Below, in pieces: positions 38,649 through 46,779 of a stretch of 64,000 nt of DNA. Both the position numbers and the translations under genes were made by a program. The stretch is from Neisseria leonii (GTDB taxonomy: Bacteria > Pseudomonadota > Gammaproteobacteria > Burkholderiales > Neisseriaceae), in contig NZ_CP145606.1 in the NCBI RefSeq assembly GCF_028776105.2, positions 1,984,001 to 2,048,000 on the forward strand, given 5' to 3'. Position 1 is the first letter of the stretch, and every line of letters begins with the position of its first letter. Below the pieces are notes generated by a model. The model had not been told where the DNA came from. It saw only the letters and a list, made by a program, of their open reading frames with translations, and searched no databases.

Positions 38649-40457
38649 ATGATGGGTTTGATTGAATTGACCGTCCCCGACATCGGCGGACACGAAAACG
38701 CGGACATTATCGCTGTGGAAATCCAAGCAGGGGATACTGTTGCTTTGGACGATACTTTGATTACCTTGGAAACCGATAAGGCAACCATGGACGTGCCGGC
38801 CGAAGCGGCGGGCGTGGTCAAAGAAGTGAAAGTGGCCGTGGGCGGAAAAATTTCCGCAGGCGGCGTGATTGCTGTGATTGAAGCGGCCGGTGCGCAAGTG
38901 GATGCACCGAAAGCGCAAGAGCAAACGGCCGCCGAACCGGAGACACCGAAAGCCGAAGCGGCACCGGTGCCGCAGGCTGCCGCTTTCGGCGGTCAGGCCG
39001 ATGCCGAATACGATGTGGTGGTATTGGGCGGCGGGCCGGGCGGTTATTCGGCTGCGTTTGCCGCCGCCGATGCCGGTTTGAAAACGGCGGTTGTCGAACA
39101 GTATGCCACTTTGGGCGGCGTGTGCCTGAATGTGGGCTGTATTCCGTCCAAAGCCCTGCTGCACAATGCGGCGGTGATTGACGAAGTGAAACATCTGGCG
39201 GCCAACGGCATCAAATACCCCGCGCCCGAAATCGATGTCGATATGCTGCGCGGCTACAAAGACCAAGTCATCGGCAAGCTGACCGGCGGTTTGGCGGGCA
39301 TGGCCAAAGCGCGTAAAGTGGATATTGTGCGCGGGCGCGGCGAATTTGTGTCGCCCCACCACATTCAAGTGTCGCTGACCGAATCGGCCCAATACGGACA
39401 GGCAGACGAAACGGGCGAAACACGCACGCTGGCGTTTAAAAATGCGATTATCGCCGTGGGCAGCCGTGTGGTAAACCTGCCGTTTATCCCGCAGGATCCG
39501 CGGATTGTGGACAGCACGGGCGCATTGGAACTGCGCCAAAACGGCGGCAAACTGCCCGAAAAAATGCTGGTTATCGGCGGCGGCATCATCGGCCTGGAAA
39601 TGGGCACGGTATACAGCACACTGGGCGCGCGCCTCGATGTGGTGGAGATGATGGACGGCTTGATGCAGGGCGCCGACCGCGATTTGGTCAAAGTGTGGGA
39701 AAAAATGAACGCCCACCGCTTCGACAACATCATGACCAATACCAAAACCGTAGCCGTGGAAGCCAAATCAGACGGCATCTACGTTACCTTTGAAGGCGAA
39801 AAAGCGCCGAAAGAACCGCAGCGTTACGATATGGTGCTGGTGGCGGCCGGCCGTGCGCCCAACGGCAAACTGTGCGGCGCGGAAAAAGCGGGCGTGGCCG
39901 TGGGCGAGCGCGGCTTTATCGAGGTGGACAAGCAGCAGCGCACCAATGTACCGCATATTTACGCCATCGGCGATGTGGTAGGCCAACCCATGCTGGCACA
40001 CAAAGCCGTTCACGAAGGCCATGTGGCGGCGGAAAACTGTGCCGGACACAAAGCCTATTTCGATGCGCGCGTGATTCCGGGCGTGGCCTACACCGACCCC
40101 GAAGTGGCTTGGGTGGGCGTAACCGAAGAAACCGCCAAGCGCGACGGCATCAACATCACCAAATCCGTATTCCCGTGGGCGGCCAGCGGCCGCGCGATTG
40201 CCAACGGCCGCGACGAAGGCTTTACCAAGCTGATTTTCGACGCTGAAACCGGCCGCATCATCGGCGGCGGAATTGTCGGCACCCACGCGGGCGATATGAT
40301 CGGCGAAATCTGTCTGGCGATTGAAATGGGCTGTGATGCGGAAGACATCGGCAAAACCATTCACCCGCACCCGACTTTGGGCGAGAGCATCGGCATGGCT
40401 GCCGAAGTGGCTTTGGGTGTCTGTACCGACCTGCCGCCGCAGAAGAAAAAGAAATAA
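38649..40457 (+). CDS. lpdA: Dihydrolipoyl dehydrogenase with N-terminal lipoyl domain (PDH E3)
   Basis: A 602-residue flavoprotein that reoxidises the lipoyl groups of E2. An N-terminal lipoyl domain (residues 1-80, lysine in LETDKATMDVP) and an alanine/proline linker precede the E3 fold, an arrangement known in neisseriae. FAD motif VVLGGGPGGYSAAF lies near residue 122, the redox disulphide in GGVCLNVGCIPSK near residue 157, the NAD motif LVIGGGIIGLEMGTVYSTLG near residue 305, and the C-terminal histidine-glutamate pair in HPHPTLGESIG. The tail PPQKKKK is strongly basic. Tandem ATG codons at 38649 and 38652 are both possible. Confidence 0.97.
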   Translation: MMGLIELTVPDIGGHENADIIAVEIQAGDTVALDDTLITLETDKATMDVPAEAAGVVKEVKVAVGGKISAGGVIAVIEAAGAQVDAPKAQEQTAAEPETPKAEAAPVPQAAAFGGQADAEYDVVVLGGGPGGYSAAFAAADAGLKTAVVEQYATLGGVCLNVGCIPSKALLHNAAVIDEVKHLAANGIKYPAPEIDVDMLRGYKDQVIGKLTGGLAGMAKARKVDIVRGRGEFVSPHHIQVSLTESAQYGQADETGETRTLAFKNAIIAVGSRVVNLPFIPQDPRIVDSTGALELRQNGGKLPEKMLVIGGGIIGLEMGTVYSTLGARLDVVEMMDGLMQGADRDLVKVWEKMNAHRFDNIMTNTKTVAVEAKSDGIYVTFEGEKAPKEPQRYDMVLVAAGRAPNGKLCGAEKAGVAVGERGFIEVDKQQRTNVPHIYAIGDVVGQPMLAHKAVHEGHVAAENCAGHKAYFDARVIPGVAYTDPEVAWVGVTEETAKRDGINITKSVFPWAASGRAIANGRDEGFTKLIFDAETGRIIGGGIVGTHAGDMIGEICLAIEMGCDAEDIGKTIHPHPTLGESIGMAAEVALGVCTDLPPQKKKK

Positions 40458-40474
40458 ACAGTGCTGCTATAATC

Positions 40475-40506
40475 AACAGGCTGCCTGAAAATTCAGGCAG
40501 CCTGTT
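40475..40506. terminator. Hairpin with AGGCTGCCTGAA-type uptake sequence
   Basis: A 15-bp stem, AACAGGCTGCCTGAA (40475-40489) pairing with 40492-40506, with only two unpaired bases between the arms. It contains AGGCTGCCTGAA, the dialect described for Simonsiella, not the AGGCCGTCTGAA used elsewhere in the window. It separates the convergent lpdA and CopD-like genes and is followed by T residues on the plus strand. Confidence 0.8.
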
Positions 40507-40555
40507 TATCCGTGTCTTTCAGGCCGAGGTTGGCCCAATCCCTTTCAGGCTGCTT

Positions 40556-40996
40556 TCAGCCAAAATAAAACATGGATTTGGCCAACAGCACAATCAGCAG
40601 CATTTGGATTAAAACCGCCGTGTGGATGTATTTCGACCATGCGGCGGTTAAAGTCTGCGTCCGCATTTTGTATACCGCAATGACAAAGTGGCACAAAATG
40701 CCGGCTGCCAACAGCAGTTTCAAGCTCAATTGAAGCCCGAATGCAGATGCAAACGGATTGGACAGAATACTGCCGTAACGGTGCAGCATCAGCAGACCGG
40801 AGACAAACAGCACCAATACGATAAACGGCATCACTTTGACGGCACGGCGCGATATCGCGGCGTGTGCTTCGCGGCGGGCATCGCGCGAAATACCGTGCAA
40901 GGCACTTAAAATCAATGCTTCAAAAATCACGCCGCCGACAAAGGCGATGGCGCAAAACAGATGGAGAATGTGGGCATAGGGGTAGAGTGCGGACAT
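40556..40996 (-). CDS. CopD-like integral membrane protein
   Basis: A 146-residue protein with four clear hydrophobic segments and conserved-looking membrane histidines: YAHILHLFCAIAFVGGVIFE at the N terminus, ILCHFVIA near residue 100 and SKYIHTAVL near residue 122. This pattern matches the small CopD/DUF2214-like family, which may carry copper or haem across or in the inner membrane. The exact role is unknown. It lies next to foreign-dialect hairpins. A partial copy of the same uptake motif (AGGCTGCTTTCAG) covers its 3' flank near 40547. Confidence 0.65.
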   Translation of the reverse strand: MSALYPYAHILHLFCAIAFVGGVIFEALILSALHGISRDARREAHAAISRRAVKVMPFIVLVLFVSGLLMLHRYGSILSNPFASAFGLQLSLKLLLAAGILCHFVIAVYKMRTQTLTAAWSKYIHTAVLIQMLLIVLLAKSMFYFG

Positions 40997-41259
40997 ATGA
41001 TCAACTTTCAGGCCGGAGCCCGGTCACGGCTTGGATTCAGGAACAACCGGTGGTTCGGCGCACGGTTGAGGGGGCTTTGGACGTATTCCATATATTGTCA
41101 TGCGGCCCCACAACGCGGCAGTTACGTATGCTGCCGGGAGCGGGCAGATGCGGCCAAGCAGATATGCATCCGTGCCCGCGCCGACTCATCAAATAAAGGT
41201 TTCCCGAATGACCCCCCTCCTTTAATCTAGACAAATCAAATTTTTTTAAATCGTAACTA
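40997..41259. other. Intergenic stretch without a recognised gene
   Basis: The GC content changes sharply inside it, from GC-rich before about 41220 to AT-rich after. Short open frames exist on both strands but none resembles a known protein. A small inverted repeat GGCAG(T)/CTGCC lies near 41117-41140. No riboswitch or small RNA could be identified by eye. Confidence 0.4.
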
Positions 41260-42166
41260 TTATGTCCGTTCATTTATCCCTCTATAAAAAAGACTGACAT
41301 AAGAACCTAACAAAATCAAAAAAATACCGATACCGGAAAATAAATTGAAATGATATTCTTGCATAACACTGGAAATCATAATAGCAACTATAGGGAACAA
41401 ACTTGTTGCTATTGCAGCCTTATCTGCACCAGACTCTTTAATGAGATTTAAATATAAAATAAATACAACTGCTGTACAAAAAATCGACAAATATAAAAGT
41501 GACAAAATATACTCAACGCTCATAATCACTGTAAAATCATAACCAAAATATAAGACCATGATAGCAGAAATAATCCCGCCATAGATAAGCCCCCACGACG
41601 TAGATGATACAACATCAATACCCTGCTTACTCATATGAGAGGACATGATATTACCTATTGATACTAAATAAGTTGCAATTACAGTGTATAGAACACCTTT
41701 CCATATGCTATTAATCTGTTGATAACTAAACAAATCATTGTAGAACAAAAGAAAAGTGCCTAAAATCCCTAGGAATCCACCAATCAGTACTTTTTTTCAA
41801 CGCTTATATTAAAAAAATATACTGATTTATAGAATTAAAAATAATAAGAGTAGAGAAAATAATTGCAACTAATCCACTGCTAATATATTCAGTTGCTAAA
41901 TAAAAAAATAAATAATTAATCGAAAACAAACATCCACCTAAGACGCTTACCTTTAGATGATTTTTAATAGATGCTATCTTGATATTGGTGCAATAAAAAA
42001 GATTTTTATAAATTAGTAGAAATATAGCGGCTATTACTATCCGATAAAAAACCGAAACTAATACCGGTGTCCCGTTTAATTGAAATGTAATCGTATACCA
42101 AACTGTCCCCCATAGTAATATAGTGAAAAACAACAGTGCTAATCTTTTTGATGCCGACAACATCAT
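41260..42166 (-). pseudogene. EamA/DMT-family transporter, frameshifted in two homopolymers, AT-rich
   Basis: From ATG 42166 the frame encodes the start of a drug/metabolite transporter (LALLFFTILLWGTVWYTITF and further helices) to QYIFLI then TAA at 41804. The remaining helices continue in another frame from 41797 to 41260 (KVLIGGFLGILGTFLLFYND through LLGSYVSLFY). Joining them needs one extra base in the run at 41811-41817 (seven A on the plus strand) and one in the run at 41791-41797 (seven T); the bridge FNISVEKKVLIGG is then natural. About ten helices would result, normal for EamA exporters. Base composition is far more AT-rich than any neighbour. It is either a pseudogene, a switching gene, or a homopolymer sequencing error. 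Confidence 0.8.
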
Positions 42167-42260
42167 TCTTCCCTCTATTCAAACTAATACCTTTTCACAT
42201 AAGGAGATAGGAATCATCTATTCAGTGCATAATAATTTAATTTACAATAGATTTTGGGAA

Positions 42261-42306
42261 CAGGCAGCCTGCAAGCGGTTTGGCAAAAAGTTGCAGGCTG
42301 CCTGAA
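42261..42306. repeat. Inverted repeat with Simonsiella/Kingella-type uptake sequences
   Basis: CAGGCAGCCTGCAA (42261-42274) pairs over 14 bp with 42291-42304. The right side contains AGGCTGCCTGAA exactly (42295-42306). It marks the distal edge of the AT-rich block whose other edge is the hairpin at 40475. Confidence 0.75.
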
Positions 42307-42475
42307 ATTTATTTGCGGTTGCTGCCTGAAACCATGTCCAACAGAAACAGGCGGCAATTCAAGTTGCCGTTGTATAAGGGGATTTTGCGTTTCGGTTTCA
42401 GGCGCATCAGCTTGGGCAGATCCATATCGTCGGAAAATAGGGCAGCCGTCCGTCTGGCATAGTGTAGCAGCGCAG

Positions 42476-42562
42476 GTCAGATTCTCGAATCCGCCATTTT
42501 TGTGAATCCGGTATTCGGGTTGGGCGTTCTGTCGGATACCGGTATCCGACCTACGTTCAGGC
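42476..42562. repeat. Composite palindromic repeat, copy 1
   Basis: A degenerate GTCAGATTCTCGAATCCG palindrome is followed by a spacer with GTGAATCCGGTATTCGGG and then GTCGGATACCGGTATCCGAC. A second single palindrome, GCCGGATACCGGTATCCGGC, lies at 42618-42637. Confidence 0.75.
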
Positions 42563-42655
42563 GGCCCGAATGGCACAAAGGCCGTCTGAATCGGGAACGG
42601 TAATACGCAGCCGGTGAGCCGGATACCGGTATCCGGCCTGCCCGTATTGCGGCGC

Positions 42656-43081
42656 TTACTGTTTCATCAATAAGCGGGCAATCACATTGTCTATTTGCTG
42701 CTGCACGTTGTCTGACGGGTCGGGACGGTAACGCAGGCTGGCAACCGGATGGTCGGGCGTGCGGATCAATACGGACATCTGGGTCAGGGATTGTGCATTG
42801 CCGGCAGTGCTGTAACGCAGGTTGTATCGGCACTCTTTTTCGTAGAGACGCTTGCGTTGTGCCGGCAGGCTGACGGTTTCGCTGTCGATGCCGTTCTGTT
42901 GGAGTGCTTGGGCGATGCGGCTGCTGAGTTCGGGTTGTGCGGCTTTGGGATTGTCGATAATGCAGATATAGCGGATTTCGGACAATTGGCTGCCGCTGGT
43001 GCCCAATTTGGTCTGATTGTTGGCACAGGCGGTCAGACCGGCGGCAGCGGCCAGAAGCAGCAGGGGTTTACGGAACATCAT
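42656..43081 (-). CDS. Small lipoprotein (possibly Sbal_3080-like)
   Basis: A 141-residue protein with a lipoprotein signal: FRKPLLLLAAAAGLTAC, cysteine at residue 19. The mature part has a pattern IRYICIIDNPKAAQ, then IAQALQQNGIDSETV and a cysteine in YEKECRYNLRYSTAG, which loosely resembles the Sbal_3080 lipoprotein family (short alpha/beta domain). The assignment is weak. GGAGAAAAA precedes the tandem ATG codons on the minus strand. It lies isolated among palindromic repeats on both sides. Confidence 0.7.
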   Translation of the reverse strand: MMFRKPLLLLAAAAGLTACANNQTKLGTSGSQLSEIRYICIIDNPKAAQPELSSRIAQALQQNGIDSETVSLPAQRKRLYEKECRYNLRYSTAGNAQSLTQMSVLIRTPDHPVASLRYRPDPSDNVQQQIDNVIARLLMKQ

Positions 43082-43204
43082 TTTTCTCCTGTTTGAGTCA
43101 TCGGGAAAGTACGGTGCCGACTATACCATAAACCGCATTGGCGATGAGCTTGGTCTGAAATCTGAGGTCGGGCGGCAGGCCGGGACGGTGCGGAATACTC
43201 GCAC

Positions 43205-43288
43205 GTAGGTCGGATTCTCGAATCCGACGTTTTTGAAAATCCGGTATTCGGGCGGGATTTTATGTCGGATACGGAGTATCCGACCTAC
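43205..43288. repeat. Composite palindromic repeat, copy 2
   Basis: GTCGGATTCTCGAATCCGAC at its left, spacer with AATCCGGTATTCGGG, then GTCGGATACGGAGTATCCGAC at its right; both outer ends read GTAGG / CCTAC, so the whole unit is itself inverted. Confidence 0.8.
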
Positions 43289-43380
43289 GTTCAGGCCGTA
43301 TGAATCGGGAATGGGGAAAACCGCAGTCAGAGCGGGCATTGGGATTACAGCTTGGCGGCGGCATTGCGCAGGGCAGCAGT

Positions 43381-43460
43381 GTAGGGCGGATTATCGAATC
43401 CGACGTTTTTGTGAATCTGGTACGGGCAGTTTTATGTCGGATACCAGTATCCGACCTACG
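43381..43460. repeat. Composite palindromic repeat, copy 3
   Basis: Same structure as the copy at 43205, with the left palindrome slightly decayed (GGCGGATTATCGAATCCGAC) and the right one GTCGGATACCAGTATCCGAC. A lone GCCGGATTTTCAAATCCGAC follows at 43525-43544. Confidence 0.78.
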
Positions 43461-43695
43461 TTCTGCGTTCAGACGGCCTGAATGGCACAAAGGCCGTCTG
43501 AATCGGGAACGGAAAGCCGTGTAGGCCGGATTTTCAAATCCGACAGCCAATCCAAACAGTCGGGACGGTTATCCGCCCCGACTGTTTTGCAGCCTCGCTG
43601 TGTGTGTTGTAGCCGTGCAGAAATAGTGCGCAGCACTATATTTAGCTTCGCAGAAACGGCGCGGCGCACCGTTTTCAGACGGCCCGGCCGGCGGT

Positions 43696-44791
43696 TTATT
43701 CAAACCGCTTGAACTCGCTCAAACGGTACAGGCCGAAAGCGCGGGCGGTGTTGACATAAGTGTAGCGTGCCCGTTCGTGCTGCTTTTCGGTAGAAGGCAG
43801 GGGGCCGCCGCCGACTCCGTCAACCTGAATCGGGTAACCGGCATAGCGTGCGTAGGCTTCCAGCGAAGCGGCAGCCCGTGCGATGTGCCGGCGTGTGGCG
43901 ACGGCCAGCACTTTGTTCAGGCCGTTTGCTTTCAGGATTTCGACCATGCGGATGACGTTGCCGTGTGTGTCGCGCGCTTGCGGTTCGAGAATGAGGCGGC
44001 TGCGGGCGATACCGTTTTCCGCCAGCCATTTGGCCATGACATCGGCTTCGGCATACGGCGTGCGCACCGGGCCGCCGCTCAGAATCAGTTTGGCATTCGG
44101 ATATTTCCGTGCCATTTCTTTGGCTTTTTCCAAACGGTGCAGCAGGCTTTCAGACGGCGTACCGTCGGGATTGGGCGATTCGCCGAAAACGGCGATGGTA
44201 TCGAATGTAATCGGGCGGGTCGGCTGTGTACTGTAAGGATGGTTAATGGCTTGTTCGGTAAAGGCCAGAAATTCGGCAACGGTTTGTGCCGCCGCAGGCG
44301 AGCGTTTTTGCAGGGCGTTCAGACGGGCGGCCACCTGTTCTTTGTCGTCCAGCGCGGCGGCGGCAACGATGCTGACACCCAGCGCGTGCAGGTCATCGGG
44401 CCGGCGGCGCAGGATTTGATCCAGTTGCGACAGGGCTTCGCGGTATTGCCCGTTGAGCAGGTAGACTTCGGCCTGCATACGGTAGGTGTTGAGATAGTCG
44501 GGGCGGGCTTGGGCTTTGAGGTCGAGACTGCGGTAGAGATCCTGCCACTGCCAGCGGCGGTATTGGATGACTTGTTCGCGCAGATAGGGATCGTTTTCGT
44601 AATCGGGGGAGTAGCGCGGAATCAGGTTTTCAATGGCTCTGCCCCGTCCGTCCGGTGCGTTCATCACGGGTGCGGGCAGCGGTTCGGTGTATGTCGGTGC
44701 GACGGTTTTTGCGGGGGGGGGTAATGGTACTGCATGCTGTCAGTGTGAGCAACAGCGCCGAGCATAGTGCCGGATAGGCGGTTTTCATCAT
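43696..44791 (-). pseudogene. YdcF/DUF218 lipoprotein with TPR-like region, out of frame at a C9 tract (phase-variable candidate)
   Basis: Two tandem ATG codons at 44791 and 44788, preceded by GAGGA, begin a lipoprotein signal peptide MKTAYPALCSALLLTLTAC. Five codons later a run of nine C residues (44713-44721, G on the plus strand) puts the signal out of frame with a long downstream frame. With eight or eleven C the protein would be about 364 residues: signal, APTYTEPLPAP linker, a TPR-like helical region (YRMQAEVYLLNGQYREALSQL near residue 105), then a YdcF domain with IAVFGESPNPDG, LILSGGPVRTPYAEADVMA and RDTHGNVIRMVEIL. YdcF-type domains bind nucleotide or act in envelope chemistry; the role is not settled. 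As read here the lipoprotein is OFF, though an internal GTG/ATG at 44667 could give a cytoplasmic form. Confidence 0.82.
44713..44721. repeat. Homopolymer G9 (C9 on the coding strand) within the ydcF-like lipoprotein
   Basis: Nine identical bases directly after the lipobox region. Poly-C/poly-G tracts of this length are the classic slippage sites for phase variation in neisseriae. Confidence 0.85.
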
Positions 44792-44908
44792 GGTTTTTCC
44801 TCAATATCGGTGGATAGATTGTCTGCCTGCACCCGGCGGGAAGGGTACGGCTGCGCGGAGCAGGCCGACCGGTATCTTAAAGGATGCGCATGACGTGTTT
44901 TTGACAGC

Positions 44909-44953
44909 CTGTTTTCAGACGGCCTTTTCAGGGCTTCGGCCGTCTGAAAACAG
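44909..44953. repeat. Uptake-sequence inverted pair upstream of the ydcF-like gene
   Basis: CTGTTTTCAGACGGCC (44909-44924) pairs perfectly over 16 bp with 44938-44953. Confidence 0.8.
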
Positions 44954-44963
44954 AAGCGGGAAT

Positions 44964-45040
44964 GTAGGTCGGATTCTCGAATCCGACTTTTTGAATCCGG
45001 TATATGCGGGCCGTTTGGTGTCGGGTACGAGTATCCGACC
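44964..45040. repeat. Composite palindromic repeat, copy 4
   Basis: GTCGGATTCTCGAATCCGAC on the left (44968-44987), a shorter spacer with GAATCCGGTATATGCGGG, and GTCGGGTACGAGTATCCGAC on the right. Confidence 0.78.
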
Positions 45041-45093
45041 TGCGTTCGGACGGCCTGAATGACACAAAGGCCGTCTGAAAAGGGAAGCACAGC

Positions 45094-45177
45094 GTAGGTC
45101 TGATTCTCGAATCCGACATTTTTGTGCATTCGGTATTAGGACGGGGTTTCATGTCGGATACGGAGTATCCGACCTAC
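45094..45177. repeat. Composite palindromic repeat, copy 5
   Basis: GTCTGATTCTCGAATCCGAC on the left, spacer with GTGCATTCGGTATTAGGACG, and GTCGGATACGGAGTATCCGAC on the right, followed directly by an uptake sequence at 45182. Confidence 0.78.
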
Positions 45178-45203
45178 GTTTAGGCCGTCTGAATCGGGAA
45201 CGG

Positions 45204-45229
45204 AAAAAGCCCCGCGGTCAGGGCGGGGC
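45204..45229 (-). terminator. Terminator after the lpd-like gene
   Basis: On the minus strand GCCCCGC pairs with GCGGGGC and is followed by five U residues (A run 45204-45208 on the plus strand), 9 bases after the stop codon. Confidence 0.8.
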
Positions 45230-45237
45230 GTTGGGGA

Positions 45238-46647
45238 TTACAGCTTGGCGGCGGCATCGCGCAGGGCGGTACGCAGGCCTTCTTCGATAACGGGGTGGTA
45301 GAAAGGCATATCCAGCATCTGCGGCACGCTCATGTTCATTTGGTGCGCCCATGCGAGCAGGTGGGCCAAGTGTTCGACGGCCGGGCCGACGGCTTCCGCG
45401 CCCAGCAGGCGGCCGTCTGATTTGGCTGCATAGACGCGCAGGCAGCCTTGATTGACCCGCATCACGCGGCTGCGTCCCTGATTGCGGAATGAGACGCTGC
45501 CCGTAACATAACCGCTTGTGCCGTACTGTTTTTCCACTTCGGCAAAACGCAGACCGACGGTGGCGATTTGCGGGTCGGAAAATACAATCGCCAGCGGGCT
45601 GCGGCGCAGGCCTTTTTCGATATGCGGGTAGCGGCCGGCGTTGTCGCCCGCGATTTTGCCCTGATCGGCCGCTTCATGCAGCAGCGGCAGCTGGTCGGAA
45701 GCATCGCCCGCGATAAAGATGTGGGGGATGCCGGTCTGCATGGTGTGCGGGTCGGCTGTCGGTACGCCGCGCGCATCGGTGGCGATATTCAGATTTTCCA
45801 GGCCGATGTTGTCCACATTGGGGCGGCGGCCGGCGGCGGACAGCAGGTAGTCGGCGGCAAACCGGCCGCTGCGGCCGTTTTTGTCTTGCCATTCAATCTG
45901 CACTTTGCCGTTGCTGTCGAGCGAAACGGCGGTTTTGTCCATATCCAGATTGAGATGCAGCGGAAATTCTTCCGCAAATACCGTACGCGCTTCTTCGAGA
46001 ACATCCGGATCGCTCAGGCCGCCGATATTGCCGCTGCGGCCGAATACGGCCGTGCGCACGCCCAGGCGGTGCAGTGCCTGGCCGAGTTCCAAGCCGATGA
46101 CGCCCGTACCGAATACGGCCACGCTTTCGGGCAGGGTGTCCCAGGAAAATACGTCGTCGTTGATAATCAGACGGTCGCCCAAGGCCTGCCATTGCGGCGG
46201 CACGACGGGGCGGGAGCCGGTGGCGATGACGATGCGTTTGGCCGTGATTTCGGTGTGGCCGTCGATGTGCAGGGTATGCGCGTCGATAAAGCAGGCATGT
46301 CCTTTGATGCGCCTGTCTTCCGGCCAGGCCTCCACATCTTCCAAGACAAAACCGACAAAGCGGTCGCGCTCGGCTTTCACGCGCGCCATCACGGCGCGCC
46401 CGTCGGTCTGCACGCTGCTTTTATCGAGACGGATACCGAACGGCTCGACGGCAAGGGCATGATGGCGGGCTTCGGCGGCGGCAATCAGCAGCTTGGACGG
46501 CATACAGCCGACGCGGGCGCAGGTGGTGCCGAAAACATGGCTCTCAATCAGATAAACATTGTCGGTATGGCGGCGGGCGTTGCGGAATGCGCCCATACCG
46601 GCGGTGCCGCCGCCGATAACGGCCACGTCTGCGCGGATTTTTTTCAT
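45238..46647 (-). CDS. Dihydrolipoyl dehydrogenase-like class I pyridine nucleotide-disulphide oxidoreductase
   Basis: A 469-residue flavoprotein. FAD motif VAVIGGGTAGMGAFRNAR lies near residue 8, redox cysteines in TTCARVGCMPSK near residue 43, NAD motif VAVFGTGVIGLELGQALHRLG near residue 169, FAD-binding FIAGDASDQLPLLHEA near residue 303, and the C-terminal PFYHPVIEEGLRTAL carries the active-site histidine-glutamate pair. Unlike the lpdA product it has no lipoyl domain and no E1/E2 neighbours, so its partner is unknown; it belongs to the Lpd3-like group, which also includes soluble transhydrogenase-like and mercuric-reductase-like enzymes. The start at 46647 has AAGGA 6 bases upstream; an ATG 18 bases earlier overlaps an ATGCCGTCTGAA uptake sequence. 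Confidence 0.85.
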   Translation of the reverse strand: MKKIRADVAVIGGGTAGMGAFRNARRHTDNVYLIESHVFGTTCARVGCMPSKLLIAAAEARHHALAVEPFGIRLDKSSVQTDGRAVMARVKAERDRFVGFVLEDVEAWPEDRRIKGHACFIDAHTLHIDGHTEITAKRIVIATGSRPVVPPQWQALGDRLIINDDVFSWDTLPESVAVFGTGVIGLELGQALHRLGVRTAVFGRSGNIGGLSDPDVLEEARTVFAEEFPLHLNLDMDKTAVSLDSNGKVQIEWQDKNGRSGRFAADYLLSAAGRRPNVDNIGLENLNIATDARGVPTADPHTMQTGIPHIFIAGDASDQLPLLHEAADQGKIAGDNAGRYPHIEKGLRRSPLAIVFSDPQIATVGLRFAEVEKQYGTSGYVTGSVSFRNQGRSRVMRVNQGCLRVYAAKSDGRLLGAEAVGPAVEHLAHLLAWAHQMNMSVPQMLDMPFYHPVIEEGLRTALRDAAAKL

Positions 46648-46779
46648 TGCGGTGTCCTTATTCATGCCGTCTGAAAATCAGGCGGGCGGTTTTTTGCGCT
46701 GTCCATTCACTTTTGACGGGTTCTGGCGTTGCGAAAACCCGCTTCGCCCGTTCAGACGGCTTGGGTGGTACGGTAAAAG

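Larger units (their letters stand above)
42167..42655. other. Intergenic stretch with foreign-dialect hairpin and palindromic repeats
   Basis: It holds the start side of the AT-rich EamA gene, the hairpin at 42261-42306, a composite palindromic repeat at 42476-42562 and a single palindrome at 42618-42637. A short open frame starting at 42334 ([20 protein letters not shown]) has no recognisable family. Confidence 0.5.
43082..43695. other. Repeat-filled intergenic stretch
   Basis: No gene is seen in 614 bases. It contains two composite palindromic repeats (43205-43288 and 43381-43460), a single palindrome (43521-43544), uptake sequences near 43469 and 43491, and one next to the ydcF-like gene end near 43675. 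Confidence 0.65.

Noticed and set aside
40997..41259. Riboswitch or ribozyme upstream of the CopD-like gene
   Set aside because: No conserved core of a known class could be matched and the small stems are not convincing.
42334..42462. Short open frame [16 protein letters not shown] as a gene
   Set aside because: It lies in a repeat-rich gap, has no ribosome site and no family likeness.
44788..44791. Treating the ydcF-like gene as a simple cytoplasmic protein starting at 44667
   Set aside because: A complete lipoprotein signal with ribosome site lies just upstream and is separated only by one C in a slippery tract.
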